The notes beneath the pieces are model-generated. The model was not told the origin of the DNA and searched no databases. It worked only from the letters and a program-made list of their open reading frames with translations. A program made the translations under genes and the position numbers. 64,000 bases of DNA from an uncultured Lachnospiraceae bacterium (GTDB lineage Bacteria; Bacillota; Clostridia; Lachnospirales; Lachnospiraceae): the NCBI GenBank assembly GCA_910579275.1, contig CAJTTO010000023.1, positions 1 to 64,000 of the forward strand, in the 5' to 3' direction. Below are positions 35,008 through 43,423 of this stretch, piece after piece. Position 1 is the first letter of the stretch; each line of letters begins with the position of its first letter.

Positions 35008-37092
35008 TCAGATATTTATAAAGTCAACATTAGAGGCAATATTATCCTCATAATGCTTCCAAAAACGTCGGTTTTCTTCCGCGGGCTCCCCGCCATGAAT
35101 GCTGTCCGCATAAAGCTCCATGGCACATCTTTGCGCTTCCTGCAATATACCGGCATCCTGATAAATGTCACCCAGCCGAAATTGGAACTGCCCGCTCTGA
35201 CGAATGCCAAACAAATCTCCCGGCCCACGAAGACGCATATCTTCCGAAGAAATAAAAAAACCGTCATTAGACTTATTTAACACCTGAAGCCTTTCCATAG
35301 TATCATTCTGACTCGTTGTCGTGATAAATATACAATACGACTGGTTCTTTCCACGTCCGACACGTCCCCGAAGCTGATGAAGCTGTGCAAGCCCGAACCG
35401 TTCAGCATTTTCAACAAGCATTACCGTGGCGTTTGGAACATTGATACCGACTTCTATCACTGTTGTCGACACCAGAACATCTATGTGATGCTGGGCAAAT
35501 TCCTCCATAATATAGTTTTTTGCCTTCGGGCTCATCTGTCCGTGAAGGAATTCTACGCGAACGGTATCAGGGAGTGCTTTTCTTAATTTCTCCGTATATT
35601 CGACAACATTTTCAAGAACCGGCTGATCCCCCATGATTTCCTCGTTTGGCTCTACCATCGGACAGATAACATATGCCTGCCTCCCCGCTGCTGCTTCCTT
35701 TGCGATAAATTCATACGCCTTTTTGCGATAATCTGTATTGACAACACAGTTTTTTATCGGAAGCCTGTTTGCCGGAAGCTCGTCCATAACAGAAATATCC
35801 AAGTCACCATATAAAATCAGGGCAAGTGTCCTTGGAATCGGAGTCGCGCTCATGACAAGAATATGCGGCTGGATTCCTTTCTGGGCAAGGGTTTCGCGCT
35901 GTTTCACCCCGAAACGGTGTTGTTCGTCCGTAATGACAAGACGCAGGTCATAAAAATCAACGTCCCCTTGCAGCAACGCCTGTGTTCCAACAATGACATT
36001 GCATGTTCCAAGGGCAATGCTCTCCTTCACCCTGCGCTTTTCCCTTGCCGTCAGTAAACCTGTCAGCAGAACCGGCTTAAACGGAAGCCCATACTCCTCT
36101 ATCAGTTCCAAAACAGACGCATAGTGCTGCTTTGCAAGCACCTCCGTCGGCGCCATAAACGCTGCCTGATGGTGGTTCATGATGCAAAGGAACATAGCCA
36201 GAATAGCCACAATTGTCTTGCCGGAACCGACATCCCCCTGAACGAGTCTGTTCATTAGCCGTGCAGAGCACATATCATTTTCTATCTCTGCCCAGACCTT
36301 TTTCTGGGCATTCGTAAGTTCATAGGGAAGTGAATCAATAAATTCCTGACATGCATCAATCCGCATCATCGGCGCATCATTGATTTCCTGAACAGTCATA
36401 TCCTTTAAAGCCAGAACACCTATGATAAAAAACAGAAATTCCTCAAAGACAAGGCGTTTCCGCGCACAAACCATATCATCAAAATTTCGTGGGAAATGAA
36501 GCCCATACACCGCCGCTTTCAAATCTGACAGCCCGTACTTTATGCGCATTGATTCCGGAATATAGTCTTTCTCAAAATCCAGTCCTTCCAACGCCAGATG
36601 CATTGCCTTGGTGATTGCGGCAATGGAAAGTCCTTTTGTGGTCGGATAGACTGGTGCAAGCCGATGCACATTCTGCATAAACTCTTTTGTGCTGATTATT
36701 TTCGGCTGCTCCATCGTCATTCGATTGTTTTTCAATACGACACGCCCGCGAAAAATGTATTGTTTTCCGGGCTGAAGACTGTTTTTCATATACGGCATAT
36801 TAAAATAAGTGATATCGCAGGCACCGCTCTCGTCTCTCACACGCGCTGTCGTAATCGACATATTTTTTCTGATATGGATGGTCTGGGGAGCGCTGATAAC
36901 CATGGCATGGACTGCATGTACCTGATGATTTGCTTTCAGTTCCCCTATAGTTACGATATCACGCCATTCCTCGTAATCCCTCGGATAATGTGTCACAAGG
37001 TCGTTTATTGTATCAATATCCAACTTATGGTAAAGGGATGCCGTCTTATCACCGATACCGTTCAAGACTGTAATTGGATCATCAAAATGCAT
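35008..37092 (-). CDS. recG: ATP-dependent DNA helicase RecG
   Basis: A 694-residue RecG. The N-terminal wedge/OB region (about 55-150, HYPRDYEEW and VHAMVISAPQ) precedes the two RecA-like helicase domains with Walker A GDVGSGKTIVA, Walker B TDEQHRFG and motif VI QLHQLRGRVGRG. It reverses stalled forks and migrates Holliday junctions. It follows fakA with a hairpin in between. Length and motifs are normal. Confidence 0.97.
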   Translation of the reverse strand: MHFDDPITVLNGIGDKTASLYHKLDIDTINDLVTHYPRDYEEWRDIVTIGELKANHQVHAVHAMVISAPQTIHIRKNMSITTARVRDESGACDITYFNMPYMKNSLQPGKQYIFRGRVVLKNNRMTMEQPKIISTKEFMQNVHRLAPVYPTTKGLSIAAITKAMHLALEGLDFEKDYIPESMRIKYGLSDLKAAVYGLHFPRNFDDMVCARKRLVFEEFLFFIIGVLALKDMTVQEINDAPMMRIDACQEFIDSLPYELTNAQKKVWAEIENDMCSARLMNRLVQGDVGSGKTIVAILAMFLCIMNHHQAAFMAPTEVLAKQHYASVLELIEEYGLPFKPVLLTGLLTAREKRRVKESIALGTCNVIVGTQALLQGDVDFYDLRLVITDEQHRFGVKQRETLAQKGIQPHILVMSATPIPRTLALILYGDLDISVMDELPANRLPIKNCVVNTDYRKKAYEFIAKEAAAGRQAYVICPMVEPNEEIMGDQPVLENVVEYTEKLRKALPDTVRVEFLHGQMSPKAKNYIMEEFAQHHIDVLVSTTVIEVGINVPNATVMLVENAERFGLAQLHQLRGRVGRGKNQSYCIFITTTSQNDTMERLQVLNKSNDGFFISSEDMRLRGPGDLFGIRQSGQFQFRLGDIYQDAGILQEAQRCAMELYADSIHGGEPAEENRRFWKHYEDNIASNVDFINI

Positions 37093-37107
37093 AGTACTCT
37101 CCTAACA

Positions 37108-37137
37108 CAAAGAACGCCTGAACCATGGCGTTCTTTG
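37108..37137 (-). terminator. Hairpin between fakA and recG
   Basis: CAAAGAACGCC (37108-37118) and GGCGTTCTTTG (37127-37137) are perfect 11-bp arms with an 8-base loop, 30 bases past the fakA stop. The minus-strand tail TTTGTGTT is weakly U-rich and leads straight into the recG binding site, so it may attenuate and not fully stop transcription. Confidence 0.65.
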
Positions 37138-37166
37138 TATAATATCAATATCGTTCTTCACACTGG

Positions 37167-38879
37167 TCATTCCGCCGAAACAATATAAGAATAAATCGGC
37201 TGTCCCCCGAATTGAAGCTCCACATCACAGCTGCTGAACTGTGCTTTTACCATATCTGCCAGCTTTTGCGCCTGCTCCTTTTTAATGATGTCTCCATAAT
37301 AAATACTGATTAATTCATACTCGTCAGACATCATCTCCAGAATCATGTCAAAAGCGACTGTCTGCAAGTCTTTTCCCACAGAGAGAATTCCCTTGTCTCC
37401 AATTCCCATAAAGTCACCCTGATGGATTTCTTTGTCATCAATCATGGTATCCCGGACTGCATATGTTACCTGACCAGTAGCGACACGCTGTACCTCCTCT
37501 GTCATGACCGCCTCATTTTCCTCAATGGAAATATCAGGTACATAGTTGATGATGGCTGTAATGCCCTGCGGAACCGTTTTGGTAGGGATAACAATGATTT
37601 TTTTGTCCTTCGTCAACTGCTTTGCCTGATTTGCCGCCAGAATAATATTCTTATTGTTCGGGAAAATAAATATATTGTCGGCATTTATCTTCTCAATCGC
37701 GTTTAGCATGTCTTCGGTGCTCGGGTTCATTGTCTGACCGCCTTCTATGATGTAATCAACTCCAAGCGAGCGGAATATTTCATTCATGCCCTCTCCGATT
37801 GAAACAGCAATAAATCCGGTGTCTTTATGTTCGGCTGCCGGTGCGTCAGTGCCCGCATCTGGCAAATTACTGCCGGGAAGTTCCGGACTCTGCATTTGCT
37901 TTTCCATCATATCCGAAACTTTTTCATCACGTTCAAGACGCATATTTTCAATGATGATGGTCGTGAGTGACCCATACCGCAGCGCTTTTTGCATTGCAAG
38001 TCCCGGATCGTTTGTATGCACATGAACTTTTACGATTTCATCATCAGCAACGACTACAATAGAGTCACCAATAGATGAAAGGTATTCTTTGAAGTCCATT
38101 TCCTGCTTTATATTAAATGTCTTGTTCAGCATAATCAGAAACTGGGTGCAGTAACAGAATTTAATTTCCGCATTTGCCTGCGCCTCGATATTGGACGTCA
38201 TTGCGCCTTTCTCCGCCGATTTCGTTTTAGGGGCAGCTTCGATAGAAAGGTCAAGCTCCTTACCTAAGAAAGCATCCAGCCCGCCCTTTAGTACTTCCAC
38301 AAGACCCTGACCGCCCGAATCGACAACGCCCGCCTGCTTTAGTACCGGAAGCATGTCAGGTGTCTGCGACAGAACAACCTCGGCCTCTTTGATTACCTCG
38401 GTGATAAACTTTTCTAAATCCCGCTCTCCCGCCATGGCAAGGTCATTTGCTCTCTTTGCGGCACCTTTTGCAACGGTGAGAATTGTACCTTCCTTTGGCT
38501 TCATGACAGCCTTATATGCAGTTTCCACTGCCTTGTCGCATGCTGATGCAAGGATTGCTGCGTTTATTTCGTCATACTCCCGTATAACTTTTGTAAATCC
38601 TCGGAAAAGCTGTGACAGGATGACGCCCGAATTTCCGCGGGCTCCCCGCAGGGAACCGGATGAGATGGCTTTTGCAAGGGATGCCATATCAGGATTTTCA
38701 ATGGCAGCAACTTCCTTTGCCGCAGACATTATCGTCATTGACATATTGGTACCGGTATCGCCATCCGGAACAGGGAAAACATTCAGCTCATTTATCCATT
38801 CTTTTTTATGCTCCAAATTTTTCGCTCCGGCAAGAAACATCTTTGAAAGCATTTTAGCGTCGATTACATTTAATCCCAC
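37167..38879 (-). CDS. fakA: Fatty acid kinase FakA (DAK2 domain protein, YloV family)
   Basis: A 570-residue YloV/FakA. The N-terminal DhaL-like kinase domain (about 1-205) has the Mg-ATP motif NVFPVPDGDTGTNMSMT and the GSLRGARGNSGVILSQLFRG segment; a middle zinc/Asp-rich part and a C-terminal DegV-like fold (about 335-570) follow. FakA phosphorylates fatty acids bound to FakB (DegV) proteins, supplying acyl-phosphate for phospholipid synthesis. The asp23-fakA pair 15 bases apart and recG downstream match the Bacillus yloU-yloV-recG order. Confidence 0.93.
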   Translation of the reverse strand: MGLNVIDAKMLSKMFLAGAKNLEHKKEWINELNVFPVPDGDTGTNMSMTIMSAAKEVAAIENPDMASLAKAISSGSLRGARGNSGVILSQLFRGFTKVIREYDEINAAILASACDKAVETAYKAVMKPKEGTILTVAKGAAKRANDLAMAGERDLEKFITEVIKEAEVVLSQTPDMLPVLKQAGVVDSGGQGLVEVLKGGLDAFLGKELDLSIEAAPKTKSAEKGAMTSNIEAQANAEIKFCYCTQFLIMLNKTFNIKQEMDFKEYLSSIGDSIVVVADDEIVKVHVHTNDPGLAMQKALRYGSLTTIIIENMRLERDEKVSDMMEKQMQSPELPGSNLPDAGTDAPAAEHKDTGFIAVSIGEGMNEIFRSLGVDYIIEGGQTMNPSTEDMLNAIEKINADNIFIFPNNKNIILAANQAKQLTKDKKIIVIPTKTVPQGITAIINYVPDISIEENEAVMTEEVQRVATGQVTYAVRDTMIDDKEIHQGDFMGIGDKGILSVGKDLQTVAFDMILEMMSDEYELISIYYGDIIKKEQAQKLADMVKAQFSSCDVELQFGGQPIYSYIVSAE

Positions 38880-38893
38880 TTCAGAAATCCTCC

Positions 38894-39250
38894 TTAATCA
38901 ATTACTCGAACGCCTTCAACAAAGATGTTGATTTTTTCGATTTCGAGACCTGTGAAATTTTCAACCTTGTATTTTACATTATTAATCAGATTGTCACATA
39001 CCGTAATGATACTTACCCCATAGGAAACAATAACGTGAAAATCAAGAATCAATTTATTATGAACAATATTTACGGATATTCCGTGTGTGATACTCTCCTT
39101 CATGAGCAGCTTCACCAAGCCGTCCTTTACGTTTACTGAGGCCATACCGACGATGCCAAAGCACTCAACAGCGACACTTCCGGCGTATTGGGCGATAACC
39201 TCAGGATCAATATAGATATTACCCATATGGGTATTCATAGATCCTTTCAT
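38894..39250 (-). CDS. Asp23/Gls24 family protein (YloU)
   Basis: A 118-residue Asp23/DUF322 protein. The core GNIYIDPEVIAQYAGSVAVECFGIVGMA and the later LDFHVIVSYGVSIITVCDNLINNVKYKVEN are the family's conserved parts. Members form abundant envelope-linked or cytoplasmic proteins in Firmicutes; YloU is partnered with FakA in location, though a biochemical link is not established. GGAGG precedes the ATG and a TATAAT box (39296-39301) lies about 45 bases upstream. Divergent from rpmB. Confidence 0.9.
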   Translation of the reverse strand: MKGSMNTHMGNIYIDPEVIAQYAGSVAVECFGIVGMASVNVKDGLVKLLMKESITHGISVNIVHNKLILDFHVIVSYGVSIITVCDNLINNVKYKVENFTGLEIEKINIFVEGVRVID

Positions 39251-39385
39251 AGAAATCCTCCTTTTGTTTTTATAATAAAAACACTAATCGCTATTATTAT
39301 AACCGTTTTTAGGAAAAAAGGAAACACATATTTTAACAGAATTTCTATAGATTACAAAAAAATTAATTTTTTTGTCAAAAACAGC

Positions 39386-39414
39386 TTGCCAAATGTTCTA
39401 TTATTTGATAATAT
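39386..39414 (+). promoter_or_regulatory. Promoter of rpmB
   Basis: TTGCCA (39386-39391), 17-bp spacer and TAATAT (39409-39414), 50 bases before rpmB. Confidence 0.7.
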
Positions 39415-39463
39415 ATTACTGTTGCGAGTCGAATGACTTAGTTTAGTCGAGGAGGTGCTAACG

Positions 39464-39649
39464 ATGGCAAAGTGTGATATTTGTGGCAAAGGCGTTCATT
39501 TCGGTAATAACGTAAGCCATTCTCATAGAAGATCCAATGCAATTTGGAATTCAAATGTAAGAAATGTAAAATGCAAAGTAAACGGAGCTGCTAAGAGAAT
39601 GCACGTATGTACAAGATGCTTACGTTCAGGGGCTGTTGAAAGAGCATAA
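39464..39649 (+). CDS. rpmB: 50S ribosomal protein L28 (zinc-ribbon type)
   Basis: A 61-residue L28 that starts MAKCDICGKGVHFGNNVSHSHRRS. Two CxxC pairs (Cys4/Cys7 and Cys49/Cys52) make it the zinc-binding form. The start at 39464 is set by GAGGAGGTGCTAACG; an in-frame ATG nine bases earlier has no site. Encodes a late-assembling 50S protein. Monocistronic, with its own promoter and a strong terminator. Confidence 0.97.
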   Translation: MAKCDICGKGVHFGNNVSHSHRRSNAIWNSNVRNVKCKVNGAAKRMHVCTRCLRSGAVERA

Positions 39650-39660
39650 TGAAATTTATT

Positions 39661-39697
39661 CATAAAAAAGAAGCACTGCTGGTGCTTTTTTTTTATG
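39661..39697 (+). terminator. Terminator of rpmB
   Basis: AAGCAC (39671-39676) and GTGCTT (39682-39687) with a 5-base loop are extended by the flanking A run and T run; eight T residues follow directly. Twelve bases past the rpmB stop. Confidence 0.9.
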
Positions 39698-39767
39698 CAG
39701 CGGAAACTATACGTTTTAATCTATATACGGGCAATCTTCTGACAACTGTATAAAAGCCAGCACTACT

Positions 39768-40331
39768 TTAGCTTTCGTAGTACCGGCTTCTGAGACTCTC
39801 ATACTCTGTCTGAATTAAAAGCAGCGTTTTTGTATCACCGCATTTATTGTCGGGATGAAAAATTTTCAGCAATTCCTTATACCGCTTTCTCAAAGAAAGT
39901 TCGCTGTCAACCCCGCGGAAAAAATTTGTACCGTCATAAGCACCTGACTCATACTGCTGATGAACAGGCTTTGATCCGGACATCTTCTGACGTCTGTACT
40001 TACTCTTTTCGTGTTCAAAATTCAGGCGTTCACATTCCAGCGCCTTTCTGTCAACCGCAAGCTGCTGATAGGCGTCCTCAATTATCTTCTGCTTTTTTGC
40101 GATGAATACTTCATTGTCATCGAAACGCTTTTTAATTGACTTTTCACGTATGTCCAGTGCATTCTTTTCCCGATCCAGTTTTCTCTTCAAATCCTGTAGA
40201 TCACGGCTAAATTCCTGAAGTTCATCCCTTTTCGCCTGAATTCTGACCTGCTCCTGAAACATCCAGATTTTCATCTTTTTGATATCATCTGGTGCTTCAG
40301 CCTTCATGAGCTCTTCATCAAAATCCAACAT
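39768..40331 (-). CDS. Coiled-coil protein with C-terminal J-like domain
   Basis: A 187-residue protein. Residues 25-125 form a long charged coiled coil (RDELQEFSRDLQDLKRKLDREKN). The last 55 residues resemble a J domain, with RKRYKELLKIFHPDNKCGDTKTLLLIQTEYE containing the HPD tripeptide needed to stimulate DnaK. The N-terminus lacks other DnaJ parts (G/F region, zinc domain), so it is a minimal cochaperone-like protein. The start at 40331 has GGAGGATTTAT upstream. Client and partner Hsp70 unknown. Confidence 0.75.
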   Translation of the reverse strand: MLDFDEELMKAEAPDDIKKMKIWMFQEQVRIQAKRDELQEFSRDLQDLKRKLDREKNALDIREKSIKKRFDDNEVFIAKKQKIIEDAYQQLAVDRKALECERLNFEHEKSKYRRQKMSGSKPVHQQYESGAYDGTNFFRGVDSELSLRKRYKELLKIFHPDNKCGDTKTLLLIQTEYESLRSRYYES

Positions 40332-40412
40332 ATAAATCCTCCATTCCGCACAATACCATGCAAAAAACATCCCTGTCCGCTTTTGCACGTTTCTCCCTCA
40401 TAAAACTCCCTT

Positions 40413-40553
40413 TTATTTGCAACTGAATAGATAATAACCCGAAATTACAAAAATTGCAATAAGAATTAATCCCATCCACGTATTTCCTATCACCAACATA
40501 AAGAGCATGCCGACTGCAATCCAAAATAACGTATAACCTATAAGCTTGCACAT
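40413..40553 (-). CDS. Small membrane protein, 46 residues
   Basis: A short reading frame with GGAGTATAGGACT before the ATG. The product begins MCKLIGYTLFWIAVGMLFML and continues with a second hydrophobic stretch (about residues 27-43), giving two membrane segments and almost no loops. It lies alone between gerW and the J-like gene, about 80 bases from the latter. No family was recognised; the strong hydrophobicity and the ribosome binding site argue that it is real. Confidence 0.6.
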   Translation of the reverse strand: MCKLIGYTLFWIAVGMLFMLVIGNTWMGLILIAIFVISGYYLFSCK

Positions 40554-40608
40554 AGTCCTATACTCCGGCATATCGTTATTAATTATATGCAAAATTTGTA
40601 ATTTTTAT

Positions 40609-40998
40609 TTATTCCTTTTCCGGAAATGCAGTGCTGATTGCTTCGTCATCACTTGGCATATCATCATTTCTGGGCTTAAAGCGGTCAATCAGGTCAGGAA
40701 CCATGTCAATAATTTTGTTGACCGTATCCTGATTCTTTATGTTCACAAGCCGCACCTGACCGTTTTTAATGACAAGCACTGCACTTGGCGACATTTTTCC
40801 TGTCATGCCCCCGGCACCGCCGCTTTTCTTTTCCTGAGATGAAGCGCCTGCACCAACACCAAACGTAACATCAACGAGAGGAATAATCGTTGTATCTCCT
40901 GCCTGTGTAGGTTGTCCAACCACTGTCTTGGAGGAGAGAAAACTCTCCATTCCCTGCATCATGGAATTTACTACTTCATTAAAACTGTTATCTGACAT
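40609..40998 (-). CDS. gerW: Sporulation protein GerW/YtfJ
   Basis: A 129-residue GerW (YtfJ) protein. The start MSDNSFNEVVNSMMQGMESFL and the conserved TVVGQPTQAGDTTIIPLVDVTFGVGAG match the family; a Gly/Lys-rich linker and a hydrophobic strand pair follow (AVLVIKNGQVRLVNI). GerW is a spore-associated protein affecting germination in Bacillus. ytfI precedes it by 14 bases, as in Bacillus. The start at 40998 has TTGGAGG upstream; a longer open frame is rejected. Confidence 0.92.
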   Translation of the reverse strand: MSDNSFNEVVNSMMQGMESFLSSKTVVGQPTQAGDTTIIPLVDVTFGVGAGASSQEKKSGGAGGMTGKMSPSAVLVIKNGQVRLVNIKNQDTVNKIIDMVPDLIDRFKPRNDDMPSDDEAISTAFPEKE

Positions 40999-41012
40999 GA
41001 TAAACCTCCAAA

Positions 41013-41981
41013 TCAAATTTTATTCCGCTTTAAGTGTCTTATCAAAAGCTTGAGATTCTTATCAAAATACAGAACACAAGCCACTTTTACAAAAACAAAT
41101 ACACTGATACAGCCTTTAAGAAAGAACGAACCCTCAATGACAGACTGGTCAAACTCGGGCTGTATATCTATATTTCCCTGATGCATGGGATAAAACATTC
41201 CCCACACTGCAAGCACTTCTCCCATTACTGCTGGATCCTCAAAACCAAGATGCAGGTTTATCCTGAACTTTTTGGGCGATATCTTTTTGAACACCCATCC
41301 TAGCTGTTTTCTGCACACGGTAACTGCCTGTTTGGTACTGTCAAGCTGCAATAATTCAAGGTAATACTTTATGTTATCTTTTATCCTGACTATTGTATCA
41401 TATATTTTCTGAAATGTGAACTTTATATTTTTGAAAAAATTTACAAAATTTCTAAAAATAATCTTAATTATACGAAGAAAATGCCATTTGTGGGTTTCTT
41501 TTTCTGAATCAAATTGATTTTCGTCGGTATTGGCAGATAAGTTTTGTGCTGGAGCAAACTCTTTTTCATCGTAATTTTCCATAAATCCGCTTTGCGGTAC
41601 TTCGTTTTCAGATTCCGAAGTATCTTCAAATGATGCTGCCTGTATCTCGCCAACATCCCCTGATTTATTTTTTGTTGATTTCCTTTTTTTATTCTTAAAT
41701 TTTTTCCCTGTCGTTTTGAGATTATCATATACTGTGATTCCAAAAATTTTCAGCCGCATATGAAACACCTGTCCGATACAGTATTCGGCTTTGAATGACG
41801 CTGCATGCAATAGCCATGTAACGCGCATGTCTGTCGCAAAGTGATTGTCATGATAGTCCCCTTTCGCTCGATATCTTACAGGAACAAACAAAACAAACAG
41901 CAACAACATGATTAACAGTCCGAGGATGACAAGTATTGCGATTCCAATTATTTTTAACACAGTCAGTAAAATAGATACCAT
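41013..41981 (-). CDS. ytfI: YtfI-like protein, DUF2953
   Basis: A 322-residue DUF2953 protein. A single N-terminal transmembrane segment (residues 7-32) leads to an FVPVRYRAKGDYH motif. A low-complexity Lys/Asn/Glu-rich part (about 85-170) links to a C-terminal conserved region with RINLHLGFEDPAVMGEVLAVW. Located with gerW as in Bacillus ytfI-ytfJ, suggesting a sporulation role, but no biochemical function is known. The low-complexity linker is longer than usual. Confidence 0.85.
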   Translation of the reverse strand: MVSILLTVLKIIGIAILVILGLLIMLLLFVLFVPVRYRAKGDYHDNHFATDMRVTWLLHAASFKAEYCIGQVFHMRLKIFGITVYDNLKTTGKKFKNKKRKSTKNKSGDVGEIQAASFEDTSESENEVPQSGFMENYDEKEFAPAQNLSANTDENQFDSEKETHKWHFLRIIKIIFRNFVNFFKNIKFTFQKIYDTIVRIKDNIKYYLELLQLDSTKQAVTVCRKQLGWVFKKISPKKFRINLHLGFEDPAVMGEVLAVWGMFYPMHQGNIDIQPEFDQSVIEGSFFLKGCISVFVFVKVACVLYFDKNLKLLIRHLKRNKI

Positions 41982-42032
41982 AAGTTCCCCTTATTATTTA
42001 TTGTGGCAGCGCCATTGATCGTTCCGGCAGCA

Positions 42033-42353
42033 CTATCCCTGTCCGCCGGATTTACTTGTGCATGTCCGGTATTTGAAATAAGACTTGACATCATATCCTC
42101 CTGTAGAATGAAGGACATCCTCAAGAATGGATATCACCAGTTCAACCGCTTCCCCGTAACCGCTCGCAATGCCAACAATATATGGTGCATTCTTTTTTTT
42201 CTTATAATATTTTTGTTTCAACATTCCACTGTGATATATTTCGAGCAAGTCATCATTTTTGGCAAGCGCTATAATGTAAATGAATGGCTGTGGACGGCCG
42301 GTACGCAGTTTCCACATTATTTTTCGCCGTTTGTCTTCCAATGACGAACTCAT
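42033..42353 (-). CDS. Conserved protein of unknown function
   Basis: A 106-residue protein that I cannot name. It begins MSSSLEDKRRKIMWKLRTGRPQPFIYIIALAKNDDLLEIYH and ends in a Gly/Ser-rich tail. The mixed alpha/beta pattern and basic KQKYYKKKKNAPY stretch suggest a small nucleic-acid- or membrane-surface-binding protein; this is guesswork. The start at 42353 is supported by GCAGGAAATT. It lies upstream of ytfI and could share its transcript. Confidence 0.65.
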   Translation of the reverse strand: MSSSLEDKRRKIMWKLRTGRPQPFIYIIALAKNDDLLEIYHSGMLKQKYYKKKKNAPYIVGIASGYGEAVELVISILEDVLHSTGGYDVKSYFKYRTCTSKSGGQG

Positions 42354-42501
42354 ATATAATTTCCTGCAAAAGCGCATCATATCTACTGCTCCTAAATATT
42401 AGATTATGTAATTATCCATTATTTTAACATAACATTCAAAATATTACAAACTGAAATCGTAAAACGGATGCAAATGCATACCACATGCCTTTCTGACAAA
42501 A

Positions 42502-42528
42502 AAAGAAGGTCAAAGTCTGACCTTCTTT
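42502..42528 (-). terminator. Terminator of the Nudix gene
   Basis: AAAGAAGGTCA (42502-42512) and TGACCTTCTTT (42518-42528) form an 11-bp stem; on the minus strand a T run follows (CTTTTTTTGT). The stem overlaps the stop codon of the Nudix gene. Confidence 0.85.
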
Positions 42529-42976
42529 ACTGACGCGGCTTTATCCATTGTTTATTTTTTCGAAGATTTAGGTACTCTTCATAAGCCTGCTCCAACATTT
42601 GCTTCTCGTTTGAGAATTTGAGCAGATGATATGCCTCATGATATTTATAATATCCTGAATCAACAAAAAATTCTTCACGCTGTGGCTTGCTATAGTAACT
42701 GTCCGCCATCATCAAATACCAATGGACTTCTTTCTCCACAATATCCTGAGGTACATTAAAGGTATATTCACTTTTTCCAATATATTTCATGACGGTAGCT
42801 TTGACACCGGATTCTTCAAAAACCTCGCGCAGCGCGGTCTCGACGTGTTTTTCCCCGCTTTCGACAGTGCCTTTTGGAAGTACCCAGCCTTCGTACCTGT
42901 TTTTGAAATTTTTGTATAAAAGTAATATTTTCCCCCTGAAAATGACTACGCCCCCACAGCTCGTAGCTTGTATCAT
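42527..42976 (-). CDS. Nudix hydrolase
   Basis: A 149-residue Nudix-family hydrolase. The Nudix box is intact: KGTVESGEKHVETALREVFEESG followed by VKATVMKYIG (consensus G-x5-E-x7-REVxEExG). The family hydrolyses nucleoside diphosphates linked to another moiety. The last 50 residues (YYKYHEAYHLLKFSNEKQMLEQAYEEYLNL) form a helical tail. Substrate unknown. Directly downstream of cheY, possibly cotranscribed. Confidence 0.9.
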   Translation of the reverse strand: MIQATSCGGVVIFRGKILLLYKNFKNRYEGWVLPKGTVESGEKHVETALREVFEESGVKATVMKYIGKSEYTFNVPQDIVEKEVHWYLMMADSYYSKPQREEFFVDSGYYKYHEAYHLLKFSNEKQMLEQAYEEYLNLRKNKQWIKPRQ

Positions 42977-43006
42977 GGTGTCCCCTCCTGTATGGTGCGT
43001 AAATTT

Positions 43007-43363
43007 CTATAGTATGCTTTCAATAATACTGATTATCTGACTTGTTTCATACGGCTTCGTCACAAAATCTGCGGCGCCGAGCTTAATCGCATCAAGCATT
43101 TTTTTCTTTTGACCAGACGCTGTTACCATTATAACCTTGGCTTCCTCGTCATATTCCTTTATTTTTACAAGTGTTTCCAATCCGTCCATTACAGGCATGG
43201 TAATGTCAAGCGTCACAAAATCAGGGTTCAGTTCGCAATACTTGTCAAACCCTTCCTGACCGTTTTCCGCCTCGGCTATTACCTCATAGCCGTTCTGAAC
43301 GAGAATACTACGAAGCATATACCTGGATGTCTTGGAATCATCAACTATCATAACAGTACTCAT
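43007..43363 (-). CDS. cheY: CheY-like response regulator (receiver domain)
   Basis: A 118-residue stand-alone receiver domain. Key residues are present: Asp8/Asp9 acid pocket, phospho-acceptor Asp53 (TLDITMP), Thr81 (TASG) and Lys103 (TKPYE). No output domain follows, as in chemotaxis CheY proteins. It is 61 bases downstream of a CheX-type phosphatase gene, indicating that the pair forms a phospho-relay adjustment module. The rest of the chemotaxis kinase system is not in this window. Confidence 0.9.
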   Translation of the reverse strand: MSTVMIVDDSKTSRYMLRSILVQNGYEVIAEAENGQEGFDKYCELNPDFVTLDITMPVMDGLETLVKIKEYDEEAKVIMVTASGQKKKMLDAIKLGAADFVTKPYETSQIISIIESIL

Positions 43364-43423
43364 AATTTAATCTCCTTATATCAATCCTTATACTAATCCT
43401 CATAAGCACACGAATCTTTCGGG

